Part shown: positions 36,294-45,713 of the stretch, one piece after another
Layout: the number at the start of each line of letters is the position of its first letter
Position numbering within the stretch: the stretch's first letter is position 1
Translations under genes and position numbers: made by a program
Notes under the pieces: model-generated
Databases searched by the model: none
Seen by the model: the letters and a program-made list of their open reading frames with translations, nothing else
What the model was told of the DNA's origin: nothing
Assembly: GCA_040880585.1 (NCBI GenBank)
Contig: JBBDID010000021.1
Span: 62,001-126,000 of the forward strand
Source of the DNA: Paracrocinitomix sp040880585
GTDB taxonomy: Bacteria > Bacteroidota > Bacteroidia > Flavobacteriales_D > Crocinitomicaceae
DNA length: 64,000 nt
Reading direction: 5' to 3'

Positions 36294-36455
36294 TCTGTTA
36301 CCTTACCAAGTGTATCGATCTTTTTAACCCGGGTTTCTTCTGGTAAATACATGAAAACATAATACCACTAACGTTAGATGTATACTTGCTTTGTGAATCA
36401 CTTATAAAAATGGAGATAAAAGGAATCAATTTGTAGAACAAATTACACAACCCGA

Positions 36456-37529
36456 TTAAAAGTTGGTGCATAATTTTTTCAGAGCATTCAAAACTTCTTT
36501 ATCTGTCACTTCCTGATCGTAAACACAACTGCCAATTGCATTGATGAGTGAAAATTGAAGTTGTCCTTCTTTATTTTTTTTATCGTTGTACAAGAGCGCT
36601 AAAACTTCCTTAAATTCTTCTTGAGAAAGGCTAAAGGGTGGATAAATGGAACGAAGTACGATTATCACTTCATCCGCTGAATGTTGATCCAGCAAACCTC
36701 TATCAACAGCTAGGTAAGTTTCTGCTATCATCCCCCAGACTACTGCGTAACCATGCAAAGTTGGCGTTTCTTTCTTTAATAAATATCCTTCAATTCCATG
36801 ACCGATTGTATGTCCAAAATTCAATACTTTTCGCTTTCCGGACTCTTTGTAATCTTGTTCAACTATTTGTTTTTTTATCATCACTGAATGCCGGATATTC
36901 TCTGCTCTGTTTTTTGTGGACAAAGGATCTACTTTTTTAAGTTTTTCCCAGTAAGCACTATCACTAATCAGTGCGTGCTTTAACATTTCAGCATAGCCTG
37001 ATAATAGTTGTTCATCATCCAGGGTACTCAGAAATTTTTCATCTATAAAAACATGGTTGGCATCCGAAAAAAGTCCGATTTGATTTTTATAAGGCCCTAA
37101 ATCAACGGCTGTTTTTCCGCCCACTGAGGCATCCACCTGAGCCAGTAAAGTAGTAGGGATATTTATAAACCTTAGCCCTCTTTTGAATAAAGTAGCCACA
37201 AGACCTCCCAAATCGGTGACGACTCCTCCGCCCAAATTTATGACAAGATCATTTCTTCCTATTTCATATTCAGAAAGTGCTTCCCAGATTTGCGTACAAA
37301 CTTCAATGGTTTTATAAGCTTCTCCGGCAGGAATTTGTATGATCTCTGCTTTGGACAATTCAGAAAAGGAAGTAACCAAATCTTCTCCCCACAATTTGAA
37401 GACATTTTCATCTGTAATAATCACTTTTTTTGCGTCTGCATACTGCTCAGTTAAGATTTTTTCGAAATTTCCGCCACTCAATTTCCCGAAATGAATAGAC
37501 GAATGATTATATTTTAGGATATCAGACAT
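36456..37529 (-). CDS. aroB: 3-dehydroquinate synthase
   Basis: Cytosolic shikimate-pathway enzyme of 357 aa (DAHP to 3-dehydroquinate; NAD+ and divalent metal). It has a nucleotide-binding motif LGGGVVTDLGGLVATLFKRG at ~97-116, the PTTLLAQVDASVGGKTAVD segment, and the metal-binding Glu and His residues in LLSGYAEMLKHALI and VLNFGHTIGHGIE. The ATG at 37529 matches the family start; the frame is open 16 codons upstream without similarity. Free-standing gene with ~160-bp flanks on either side. Confidence 0.96.
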   Translation of the reverse strand: MSDILKYNHSSIHFGKLSGGNFEKILTEQYADAKKVIITDENVFKLWGEDLVTSFSELSKAEIIQIPAGEAYKTIEVCTQIWEALSEYEIGRNDLVINLGGGVVTDLGGLVATLFKRGLRFINIPTTLLAQVDASVGGKTAVDLGPYKNQIGLFSDANHVFIDEKFLSTLDDEQLLSGYAEMLKHALISDSAYWEKLKKVDPLSTKNRAENIRHSVMIKKQIVEQDYKESGKRKVLNFGHTIGHGIEGYLLKKETPTLHGYAVVWGMIAETYLAVDRGLLDQHSADEVIIVLRSIYPPFSLSQEEFKEVLALLYNDKKNKEGQLQFSLINAIGSCVYDQEVTDKEVLNALKKLCTNF

Positions 37530-37695
37530 AATGATCAAAGTTAAGGAACCCTTGAAATTGAAAGTGAACATCCACAAAAAAATTGACCTTTGTGTTTATT
37601 ACATTGAATAAAAATTAAACATCTTTGTATTCTCAAGAAAAGGGGTTAAAAATAATGAAACAATGCTCCTCTGAGGCCATACACTAAACACCTCC

Positions 37696-38874
37696 ATGAA
37701 ACAATCATTTGACAATACAGAAGTTGCATTTGCCAGTAAATCAGACAAAGATCTTCGCTGGACCTACCGCATGTTCAAAGCATTTGGTAAAAATTGGTTG
37801 GTTAATCTGGGAGATTTTGGACAAAAAATTGCTTTTGCCCTCAGACTCCCCATTAAAGGGATTATTAAAAGAACCATTTTTAAGCAATTTTGCGGGGGAG
37901 AAACCATTGATGAATGTGAGCCACGTATAAAAGAACTGGAACAATACAATGTGGGGGCTATCTTGGATTACTCGGTAGAGGGAAAATATAAAGAAGACGA
38001 TCTGGATGAGATTCGGGATGAGATTATCGCAACAATTCATAAGGCAAGAGATTTTGAAAACATCCCTTTTGCCGTTTTTAAACCAACCGGAATTTGTCGT
38101 ACAGGCTTGCTTGAAAAAGTAAATGTCAGTGAAGAAAAACTCAATGCGGCAGAAAAAATAGAGTGGGAAGCCGTAAAAAATCGATTTGAAGCCATTTGCA
38201 AGGCGGCGTATGAAGCCGGTGTTCCTGTATTTATTGATGCAGAAGACAGTTGGTTTCAGGATGCCATTGACCAATTGGCAGAAGAGATGATGCTCAAATA
38301 CAATCAAGAGCGGGGAATTGTGTACAACACGCTTCAGATGTATCGTCATGACCGCCTGGATTTTTTACACAGAAGCCACAAACATGCACAGGAAAACGGT
38401 TATATATTAGGTATTAAGTTAGTGCGGGGGGCGTATATGGAAAAAGAACGGGAGCGCGCAAGAGAAATGGAATATGAAGACCCTATTCAGCCCAACCGGG
38501 AAGCTACCCATACCGATTTTAATTCTGCCATGTTGTACATGATACAGCACATTGATCAAATTCACTTTTGCGCCGGGACACACAATGAATACAGCTGTAT
38601 GTTGCTGGCTGATTTACTGGAGCAATACAACCTCAAAAGAGGAGATAAACGCGTCTATTTTGCGCAACTTTTAGGGATGAGTGATCATATTTCCTTTAAC
38701 CTTTCTGAGGAAGGATATAATGTCGTAAAATATGTGCCCTATGGTCCGGTGAAAGAGGTAATGCCTTACCTGATGAGGAGAGCTAAAGAAAATACTTCAG
38801 TTGCCGGGCAAATGAGTCGGGAACTCTCATTGATTGTAAAAGAAATGGAACGCAGAAAAATAATGGAAAACTAA
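37696..38874 (+). CDS. proline dehydrogenase
   Basis: FAD-dependent enzyme of 392 aa oxidising proline to pyrroline-5-carboxylate. It is a monofunctional PRODH as in most Bacteroidota and lacks the P5C-dehydrogenase part of PutA. Family motifs are FAVFKPTGICRTGLLEK, PVFIDAEDSWFQDAID, LQMYRHDRLDFL, LGIKLVRGAYMEKERERA, CAGTHNE, and the late VKYVPYGPVKEVMPYLMRRAKEN, with its Tyr-Gly and double Arg of the substrate site. Length is usual. The following gene starts 19 bp later on the same strand. Confidence 0.94.
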   Translation: MKQSFDNTEVAFASKSDKDLRWTYRMFKAFGKNWLVNLGDFGQKIAFALRLPIKGIIKRTIFKQFCGGETIDECEPRIKELEQYNVGAILDYSVEGKYKEDDLDEIRDEIIATIHKARDFENIPFAVFKPTGICRTGLLEKVNVSEEKLNAAEKIEWEAVKNRFEAICKAAYEAGVPVFIDAEDSWFQDAIDQLAEEMMLKYNQERGIVYNTLQMYRHDRLDFLHRSHKHAQENGYILGIKLVRGAYMEKERERAREMEYEDPIQPNREATHTDFNSAMLYMIQHIDQIHFCAGTHNEYSCMLLADLLEQYNLKRGDKRVYFAQLLGMSDHISFNLSEEGYNVVKYVPYGPVKEVMPYLMRRAKENTSVAGQMSRELSLIVKEMERRKIMEN

Positions 38875-38893
38875 TTCCGTTCTTAACTATCGG

Positions 38894-40342
38894 ATGGATA
38901 AATTTTACCTCGATCTCATTATTGCTTTTTGTCTGTTAGCCGGAACGATTTTCTCTTTTCGATTGTTGTTTAAGAAAAAATATGCGCTTGCTTTAGTACT
39001 CACTTTGTTGACCGGTTTGGTATTGCGGACATACCTTTCATCTGACCCTTATTTGCACCATTGGGATGAACGGTACCATGCGCTGGTGGCTAAAAATATG
39101 GTGGATCATCCGCTCACCCCTACCTTGTTTGAAGCTCCGGTTTTACCTTATGATCAGGAAGATTGGATCGGAAGTCATGTATGGCTCAGCAAACCACCTG
39201 TTCCGCTTTGGAATATGGCTGCCTCTATTGCCGCTTTTGGAAATTCTGAATTTGCACTGCGAATTCCGTCTATCATACTGTCTTTACTGGCCGTTTTTAT
39301 CACTTTTCTTATCGGTAAAGAACTCTTTAGTCGGAATATTGGTTTGATCGCCGCTTTTCTACACGCTATTAACGGATTGATCATAGAATGCGCAGCCGGT
39401 CGTGTGTCTTCTGATCACGTAGAAACCTGCTTCATTGTATTGGTTGAGTTGGCCGCCTACTTTTTGATTTTGAGTATCCGCCGTGAAAAGGCAAGGAAAT
39501 TCATTTTTTTAGCCGGAGTTTTCACAGGTTTGGCTTTTTTATCAAAATGGTTCCCCGCACTTTTGATATTTCCGCTTTGGTTAATTGCTTTTGTGTTTTC
39601 AGATCGATTCAATTGGAAAGACCTTTTGATAAATGGAGCAATCCTTGTCACAGCCACAGCTATTGTTGTTCTTCCGTGGATTATCCAAATCAATTCATTT
39701 GAAGATGACATTTTAAACAGGGTGCTTTTCGCTTTTTCAGAACCGATTCAGAAACACGAACATCCTCTCTTCTATTACTGGCACCAAATCATGATCATTT
39801 TTGGGGAGTTCATTTACATTCCATTGTTATTTATGGGTTGGAAAGTATGGAAAAACACCGATCGATTTCAGTTGATTGTCCTACTTTCCTGGGTTTTGAT
39901 TCCGTTAATTATCTTTACACTTGGCGGAACTAAAAGACATACTTATATCTTAATCGCCGCACCGGCATTTTTTCTTATCACGGCTTATCTGTTCGATTTT
40001 CTCCACACAAAACTGAAATCCATGAAATACAAATGGGCGGGAATTGTCGTTATGATCGGATTGATTGCTTTACCCCTGAGGTATTCTATAGAAAGACTAA
40101 AACTCTTTCAAAAACAAGCCGAACTCAGTGTTTTTTATCAAAAAAGAGAAAACTGGGAAGGAAAATTTGATCAACATGATGTGGTTGTGGGATGCCCTGA
40201 AAACATTGAACTCATGTATTACACAGATGTCAAAGCGGCCTACCATTTGATCCCCTCCCCTGATAAAATTACAGATCTAAACGAGCAAGGCTATAACGTA
40301 TACCTATACCGTCATGGAGAGTTTGTCTTGCAAAAAGATTAA
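38894..40342 (+). CDS. ArnT/PMT-like glycosyltransferase (GT39/83 family)
   Basis: Polytopic inner-membrane glycosyltransferase of 482 aa. The diagnostic Asp-Glu motif in the first periplasmic loop is present (HHWDERYHALVAKNM, ~57-71), followed by WLSKPPVPLWNMAAS (the KPPL-W motif of the dolichyl-phosphate-mannose/ArnT superfamily). Around ten membrane helices follow, and a soluble C-terminal tail (~400-482). It should transfer a sugar from a polyprenyl-phosphate donor to a lipid, glycan or protein acceptor; the acceptor is not predictable here. Confidence 0.88.
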   Translation: MDKFYLDLIIAFCLLAGTIFSFRLLFKKKYALALVLTLLTGLVLRTYLSSDPYLHHWDERYHALVAKNMVDHPLTPTLFEAPVLPYDQEDWIGSHVWLSKPPVPLWNMAASIAAFGNSEFALRIPSIILSLLAVFITFLIGKELFSRNIGLIAAFLHAINGLIIECAAGRVSSDHVETCFIVLVELAAYFLILSIRREKARKFIFLAGVFTGLAFLSKWFPALLIFPLWLIAFVFSDRFNWKDLLINGAILVTATAIVVLPWIIQINSFEDDILNRVLFAFSEPIQKHEHPLFYYWHQIMIIFGEFIYIPLLFMGWKVWKNTDRFQLIVLLSWVLIPLIIFTLGGTKRHTYILIAAPAFFLITAYLFDFLHTKLKSMKYKWAGIVVMIGLIALPLRYSIERLKLFQKQAELSVFYQKRENWEGKFDQHDVVVGCPENIELMYYTDVKAAYHLIPSPDKITDLNEQGYNVYLYRHGEFVLQKD

Positions 40343-40378
40343 AATTAGGTGACCTTTAACAAATATTGTGTAACATTT

Positions 40379-41020
40379 TCACACCCTGCCCCAGATTAAT
40401 ATTTCTGAAAGACTTGGAACATCATATTCTGAAGAATATTGATCCAATTTAGTTGAGTAATTCTGCAATTCCTCAACGACTTTCTCTAAAGCTTCTACAA
40501 TTCCGTTATAAGGAATTATTATTTTCGATTCAGTCTTTGGGAAGAATGATTCAAATTCGCCAGAACATTCAATAATTACTTCATCTTCAACTTTGCTAAA
40601 CTTTGGTGAAGGGTGACATTCTGTTAAGTAGAATGGTTCAAAAGACGGTGTTTTCAATTTCAAGAGATCGTTTATTTCTTCTAAAAGGCCACAGCATTGA
40701 GGATAAAGCACTATATCGCCATTAATTTCGATTGCATACCCCCCAAATAATGAACAAGAATCATTCAGGTGCATATCTCCTTTATGTAATTGAATTGCTT
40801 TAGAAATTGTTTCCCACTCCAAATCAAATAATCGATACATTTTTACTGATTTATTTATTGGATCAGGAACGTTTGGATATGAAAATGAGATCATTTTTTT
40901 AAAATATTCCTCCCATTCTTCCTTGTTGTTATTGAAGTTTCCACTTGGTTCTATAACATTTGGAACATTCTTCAAGTAAGGCAGCTCGATTAGCGGAATA
41001 AAAGAAATACTATCGTTCAT
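40379..41020 (-). CDS. hypothetical protein, immunity/SUKH-like flavour
   Basis: Cytosolic protein of 213 aa with no signal peptide or membrane segment. It has mixed alpha/beta content: GGYAIEINGDIVLYPQCCGLLEEINDLLKL in the middle and a C-terminal helix-rich part (NGIVEALEKVVEELQNYSTKLDQYSSEYDVPSLSEILIW). The central G-x-A-I-x-x-x-G-D-I pattern recalls SMI1/KNR4 (SUKH)-type immunity proteins, but I cannot establish homology. It stands alone, and its base composition is somewhat more AT-rich than its neighbours. Function unknown. Confidence 0.65.
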   Translation of the reverse strand: MNDSISFIPLIELPYLKNVPNVIEPSGNFNNNKEEWEEYFKKMISFSYPNVPDPINKSVKMYRLFDLEWETISKAIQLHKGDMHLNDSCSLFGGYAIEINGDIVLYPQCCGLLEEINDLLKLKTPSFEPFYLTECHPSPKFSKVEDEVIIECSGEFESFFPKTESKIIIPYNGIVEALEKVVEELQNYSTKLDQYSSEYDVPSLSEILIWGRV

Positions 41021-41067
41021 GGGGAATGATACACAACTTTAACCTAAAAAATCCTGTTCTCACTCAA

Positions 41068-42102
41068 CTAAGCCTTTCCTTTCGGAACGTGTTTATCGAT
41101 AAAACTGTGTACGGTTTTGTTCCACCCGTCGATTTTTTCAGCTTTTTGCTTGTTGAGCATTTCATTCACCTCATTGTATTTTTGACCCGCCGCATTGGAT
41201 TCATTTACTGCTGCATTGAATTGATCAACATCTTCTTGTGTCCGGTCTTTTTCTTTTTTCTGATCAAATGATGTTTTGATCGTTTTGAAATTCTCTGCTT
41301 TTATAAAATAATTTGTCAGGTGAACCACTTGATTCTCTGCTTCATCTTTATAGAACTCCAACACACCTTTACACGCTTCCACTACAGAGTTATCTCCTTT
41401 ATACGATTCAATGCCTTTTAACTTGTCCAATCCTTCCTGAGTCGTGGCAGACAAGGCACTTTTATTTTGCTCTATTGCACTCACGTCTCCTTTGGCCAAT
41501 GCTTCTGTCAGGTAAATATCCTGAATGTAACTTTTAAAGAAAATCAGATAGATCTCATTGTAGTAAGTGTATACCTCATCCGCTATTTTCATTTTCTCAT
41601 TCAACTCATCACTTGCTTCCATTAAGGTGACGTTGAATTTTTCAGCGAATTTTTTTTGCTCTGCAGATAACATATCTGATGCCTCTGACAAACGGTTGTT
41701 GGCTTCTTCTTTTGCCATCATATACGCCTCCATATTATCATACGACTTTTCTGCAATTTCTTCCATATTCACAATGGCGGCATAATCTTGTTTGAGTACC
41801 GAATAATAAATGGATAGAAAAGAAACTACTGAATCTCTGTAATCCGTATAATCTTCAAAGCCCTTTAATCGTCTCACATTATTTTTCGCTTGATAGGTGG
41901 TTTCCACCAAAGCCGCTCGTTTTTTATCAATTTTATGCGCATTTTTCCCGTGAGAAGCTGCGTTGGTGTAGTCCCACATATCTTTTTGAATGCTTTTGTA
42001 CTGCTCTGAAATAGCAGCCATATAATCTCCCGCATTATCATACTGAGCAAATAATGAGGTGGTTAAAAAAAACAATGCTCCTAAAATTCCAATTTTTTTC
42101 AT
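41068..42102 (-). CDS. exported helical protein (LIC11966-like surface protein)
   Basis: Exported protein of 344 aa: signal peptide (FFLTTSLFAQ), then almost entirely helical, rich in Lys, Glu and Ala with coiled-coil character (KIDKKRAALVETTYQAKNNVRRLK, AYMMAKEEANNRLSEASDMLSAEQ). It resembles the family described as LIC11966-type surface proteins, an identification from memory that I hold tentatively. Its start lies three bases after the stop of the tail-specific protease gene, so the two are probably co-transcribed. No enzymatic motif is visible. Confidence 0.7.
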   Translation of the reverse strand: MKKIGILGALFFLTTSLFAQYDNAGDYMAAISEQYKSIQKDMWDYTNAASHGKNAHKIDKKRAALVETTYQAKNNVRRLKGFEDYTDYRDSVVSFLSIYYSVLKQDYAAIVNMEEIAEKSYDNMEAYMMAKEEANNRLSEASDMLSAEQKKFAEKFNVTLMEASDELNEKMKIADEVYTYYNEIYLIFFKSYIQDIYLTEALAKGDVSAIEQNKSALSATTQEGLDKLKGIESYKGDNSVVEACKGVLEFYKDEAENQVVHLTNYFIKAENFKTIKTSFDQKKEKDRTQEDVDQFNAAVNESNAAGQKYNEVNEMLNKQKAEKIDGWNKTVHSFIDKHVPKGKA

Positions 42103-42104
42103 TT

Positions 42105-44195
42105 TTATTGATTTGAGTTAATATAATCTATCAGTACGCTGTATGTTTCACCAATATACACGTCTTTTTTAATATTTTCTAAATACTCTTCATTTAATTT
42201 TGACCGATATGCATTGATTTTCATGATTTCAAGATCATATATATTGTTGGTTACCTTAAAATGTTCAGAAGAATAATCGTCCTCAGAAAAAAGTTGATCA
42301 AACAGTTCCTTCAAGGTGATTTCGTGCGCTAAATAGCTGTCTATATCCAGCGGGACCTGATCATTTTTTACATCTATTTTTTGTAAGGTATCAATGACCG
42401 TACAGATCTTTTGGTAATAAGCATTCTCCTTTAAGCGGCTACCGCTTTGTGATTGTAATTGTGCCAGCGGAAAGGAATTTCCGGGGGTGTAATACACTTT
42501 TTTATCCACTTCATCTTTCTCTAAAGCAGTAGGGTTAGAAGCTTCCTTATAATCATACAGTTCATAATAATCACGTAATGCAACATCCGGAACTACCCCT
42601 TCTTTTTGATGTGTGGTTTTGGTAATCCGGTAAAATTTGGATCGGGTAATTTTCAAAAAACCATAAGAGGCGTCTACCTCTTCACTGTCATTTAAAAAGG
42701 GATTTCCGTTGGGGTCAAGTGGCAAGACAACTTGTCCGGTAGACTTGCCATAGGTTTGTGAACCCACAATCAATGCACGATTATAATCCTGCATAGCCGC
42801 TGAAAAAATTTCAGAAGCAGAAGCGCTTAATCCGTTCACCATAATTGCCAGGGGTCCTGTATAAATAGCTCCTTTATTCTGATCTTTAATGGATTTCGGT
42901 TCCCGGGATTTCCCTTGTTGAATGGTTATGGGCCCGTAATTGATAAAAATACCCGCCAGGTCAATTGCTTCTTTAAGAGAGCCTCCGCCATTGTTTCTCA
43001 AATCAATGATCAGACCGTCAATTCTTTCTTGTTTGAGTTTTACAATATTCTTAGCCACGTCATTGGCACATCCCAAACCGGTAATCTCTTCCCAATCGGT
43101 ATAGAAATCAGGCAAAGTAATGTATCCCACTTTTTTATCGCCATCCAAAATCACACTCTTGATGACGTCTTCATCCACATATATCTCTGCTTTTGATAAG
43201 TGAACCTCTTCTATTTTTCCATTGGCCTTTTTCAATTTAAGTGTCAGTTCGTCGGAATTGTCATTGTCAAAAATTAAGCTGAGTTCATCCATTTCCAACT
43301 GTGATACATTCACCATTTTTCCATCTGCAAACCTGATCTCGATCAAAACATCTCCCTTGTTGATTGAATTTGATAACCAGGCGGCACTACCCGGCATCAC
43401 CGACTCAATTTTTATCACACCCTGTGGGTCTTCGCTGAGTGAAAAACCATAAGCCAGATTATCTTTCGAAAGGTCTGCCTCAAAATGTTGCTTTTCCACA
43501 CCTGAAAAATAGGTGGTATGTGGATCATAATAAGAAGCCAGATCATCCAGATAAAATGTCGCCAAATACGTTTTATAACCAGAGGGGTGTAATAAATAAG
43601 ACTTAATTTCAAACCGTTCGGCTTTCAGCACTTTTTCCCTGGCTTCATCCACTACCGACAACAACTCATCCACCGATTGCTCAGTGGGTTCGTCAAAATA
43701 AAATCCCTCAAAAACCTCTTCTAATACAGCTGACTTCAAATACTTTCTCCACCGCTCCTGAAGCGCTTCCAGGCTATTGACATAATCCGGAAAATCCTCA
43801 TCCCGATAGGAAATCACTTCCTTTTTTCTAAAATCAAAAGGTGTGCTTTCAATCACCCTGATCAATGAATCTACTGAAGTCAATCTTTTTTCAAAAATCG
43901 CTGCGGTTTCATCAAAAAATTTCGCCGTTTTTGCCTCGATTTGATCATCCAACTCATAACGATACCGGCTCAAATAATCCATGTCCTCTTTAAGAAAGTA
44001 GTAGCCTCCCCCATCAATGGTTGCGATAAAGTGATCAAACAAATAAGCCGAGAGGGAATCGTCTAAGGGTTTGGGTTGATAGTGGTATTTACTGACAATA
44101 CGGTCAATTGCATGGGACTGTTTGCCTATGTGTGAGGTCTGTGCAATGACCAAAAGGGTGTTCCACAATAAAACAGCGGTAATGTACTTTTTCAT
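42105..44195 (-). CDS. carboxy-terminal processing (tail-specific) protease, S41
   Basis: Periplasmic protease of 696 aa: signal peptide at 1-18, N-terminal helical region to ~230, PDZ domain ~235-330 (YGFSLSEDPQGVIKIESVMPGSAAWLS), then a peptidase S41 domain. The Ser/Lys dyad is visible as the Ser in MVNGLSASASEIF (~457-469) and the Lys in SQTYGKSTGQVVLPL (~485). The C-terminal DUF3340-like part ends near residue 690. Length and layout match Tsp/Prc of Escherichia coli rather than the shorter CtpA. Flanked by the aldehyde dehydrogenase gene (1-bp gap) and the helical surface protein (2-bp gap), probably one operon. Confidence 0.93.
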   Translation of the reverse strand: MKKYITAVLLWNTLLVIAQTSHIGKQSHAIDRIVSKYHYQPKPLDDSLSAYLFDHFIATIDGGGYYFLKEDMDYLSRYRYELDDQIEAKTAKFFDETAAIFEKRLTSVDSLIRVIESTPFDFRKKEVISYRDEDFPDYVNSLEALQERWRKYLKSAVLEEVFEGFYFDEPTEQSVDELLSVVDEAREKVLKAERFEIKSYLLHPSGYKTYLATFYLDDLASYYDPHTTYFSGVEKQHFEADLSKDNLAYGFSLSEDPQGVIKIESVMPGSAAWLSNSINKGDVLIEIRFADGKMVNVSQLEMDELSLIFDNDNSDELTLKLKKANGKIEEVHLSKAEIYVDEDVIKSVILDGDKKVGYITLPDFYTDWEEITGLGCANDVAKNIVKLKQERIDGLIIDLRNNGGGSLKEAIDLAGIFINYGPITIQQGKSREPKSIKDQNKGAIYTGPLAIMVNGLSASASEIFSAAMQDYNRALIVGSQTYGKSTGQVVLPLDPNGNPFLNDSEEVDASYGFLKITRSKFYRITKTTHQKEGVVPDVALRDYYELYDYKEASNPTALEKDEVDKKVYYTPGNSFPLAQLQSQSGSRLKENAYYQKICTVIDTLQKIDVKNDQVPLDIDSYLAHEITLKELFDQLFSEDDYSSEHFKVTNNIYDLEIMKINAYRSKLNEEYLENIKKDVYIGETYSVLIDYINSNQ

Positions 44196-44196
44196 T

Positions 44197-45639
44197 TTAA
44201 CTTTTTATAAACACATTTTTAGCTTCGGTAAAAAACCGCAAGGCTTCAAAACCGCCTTCCCGTCCAACTCCTGAATTTTTCATTCCTCCAAAGGGTGTGC
44301 GCAAATCCCGTACCAACCATGAATTTACCCAAATAATTCCACATTCCAAAGCATCTGCCATACGGTGGGCTTTGGTTAAATTCTCTGTCCAAACCATTGC
44401 CGCCAGACCATACTGGGTAGAGTTGGCCATTTTCAGCACTTCCTCTTCCGTATCAAAAGGTGTAAGCGTTACCACAGGACCAAAAATTTCTTCCTGATTG
44501 GTGCGGCAGTTATAACTTAATCCTTCAATAATTGTTGGTTCAAGGTAATATCCATCTTTGTATTCTCCTGTTAATTTTACCTGCTTCCCTCCTGCCAAAA
44601 TTGTTCCGCCCTCTTCTTTTGCCAATTCAATATAGGATAGCACTTTTTTCAAATGTGGTTCAGAAACAATGGCTCCCAAATGCGCTTCGGGATCATCCGG
44701 ATAAGAGACTTTGGCTTTTTTTGTCTTCTCTACAAATGCATTTTTAAATTTCTCATAAATGTCCCGTTGAATAAAAATGCGGGAACCACATAAACAAATC
44801 TGCCCCTGATTGGCAAAACTGGAACGCATAGTGGTAGAAAGCGCTTTGTCAAAATCGCAATCAGAAAAAATGATATTCGGATTTTTTCCGCCTAACTCCA
44901 GGGATAATTTTTTGAACATAGGGGCGGCAATGGAGGCAATAATGGCTCCTGTTCCGGTTCCTCCGGTGAAAGAAATGGCTTTAATTTTTGGATGTCTGGT
45001 AATGGCGTCTCCCACTTGCTGTCCTAATCCGTGAACAATATTTAAAACCCCATCCGGTAAACCGGCTTCTTGACAGACCTCTGCCAACATATAAGCAGTC
45101 ATGGGGGTTACTTCTGAAGGTTTAGCGATCACACAATTGCCGGCAGCCAATGCCGGAGCGATTTTCCAGGTAAAAAGATACAACGGCAGGTTCCAGGGAG
45201 AAATACATCCCACAACACCAATAGGCTTTCGCAGGGTATAATTAATGCCTAGACCTTCCATATAATGTGATTCTGCTGAAAAATGCTGAACAGCAGTAGC
45301 GAAAAATTTCAAATTAGACACCGCTCGCGGAATATCAACAGCCTGTGCCAATTTGAATGGTTTTCCATTATCCAGTGATTCAGCGGCTGCAAATTCATCC
45401 AGACGGGACTCTATGATATCGGCGATTTTTATTAGTATGGCTGCCCTTTCTTCTTTGGGCGTATTACCCCATTTCTTAACGGCATTTTCAGCGGCCAAAA
45501 CCGCATGTTCCACATCTTCTTTGGTTGAATTAGGAATTTTTGAATAGACTTTCCCGCGGGATGGGTCTATATTATCCAAATGTTCGTCTAAAACCGGAGG
45601 GATTAATTGTCCGTTGATGTAGTTTTTGATATATTTCAT
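44197..45639 (-). CDS. NAD(P)+-dependent aldehyde dehydrogenase (semialdehyde-type)
   Basis: Cytosolic dehydrogenase of 480 aa. It has the catalytic Cys in GQICLCGSR, the general-base Glu in LELGGKNPN, the NAD-binding segment GCISPWNLPLYLFTWKIAPALAAGN, and the FTGGTGTG motif. The sequence is closest in style to 2-hydroxymuconic-semialdehyde/aminomuconate-type dehydrogenases, but the substrate is not certain. The start is the ATG at 45639; an upstream GTG (45651) gives four more residues. Nothing around it indicates an aromatic-degradation pathway, so a kynurenine-type or general role remains open. Confidence 0.88.
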   Translation of the reverse strand: MKYIKNYINGQLIPPVLDEHLDNIDPSRGKVYSKIPNSTKEDVEHAVLAAENAVKKWGNTPKEERAAILIKIADIIESRLDEFAAAESLDNGKPFKLAQAVDIPRAVSNLKFFATAVQHFSAESHYMEGLGINYTLRKPIGVVGCISPWNLPLYLFTWKIAPALAAGNCVIAKPSEVTPMTAYMLAEVCQEAGLPDGVLNIVHGLGQQVGDAITRHPKIKAISFTGGTGTGAIIASIAAPMFKKLSLELGGKNPNIIFSDCDFDKALSTTMRSSFANQGQICLCGSRIFIQRDIYEKFKNAFVEKTKKAKVSYPDDPEAHLGAIVSEPHLKKVLSYIELAKEEGGTILAGGKQVKLTGEYKDGYYLEPTIIEGLSYNCRTNQEEIFGPVVTLTPFDTEEEVLKMANSTQYGLAAMVWTENLTKAHRMADALECGIIWVNSWLVRDLRTPFGGMKNSGVGREGGFEALRFFTEAKNVFIKS

Positions 45640-45713
45640 TTTTTTTATCACTTATTGTTCTTACTTTAGGGTAATTCAGGTATACAAAGTTTATTCATCC
45701 TCACAGACATCTG

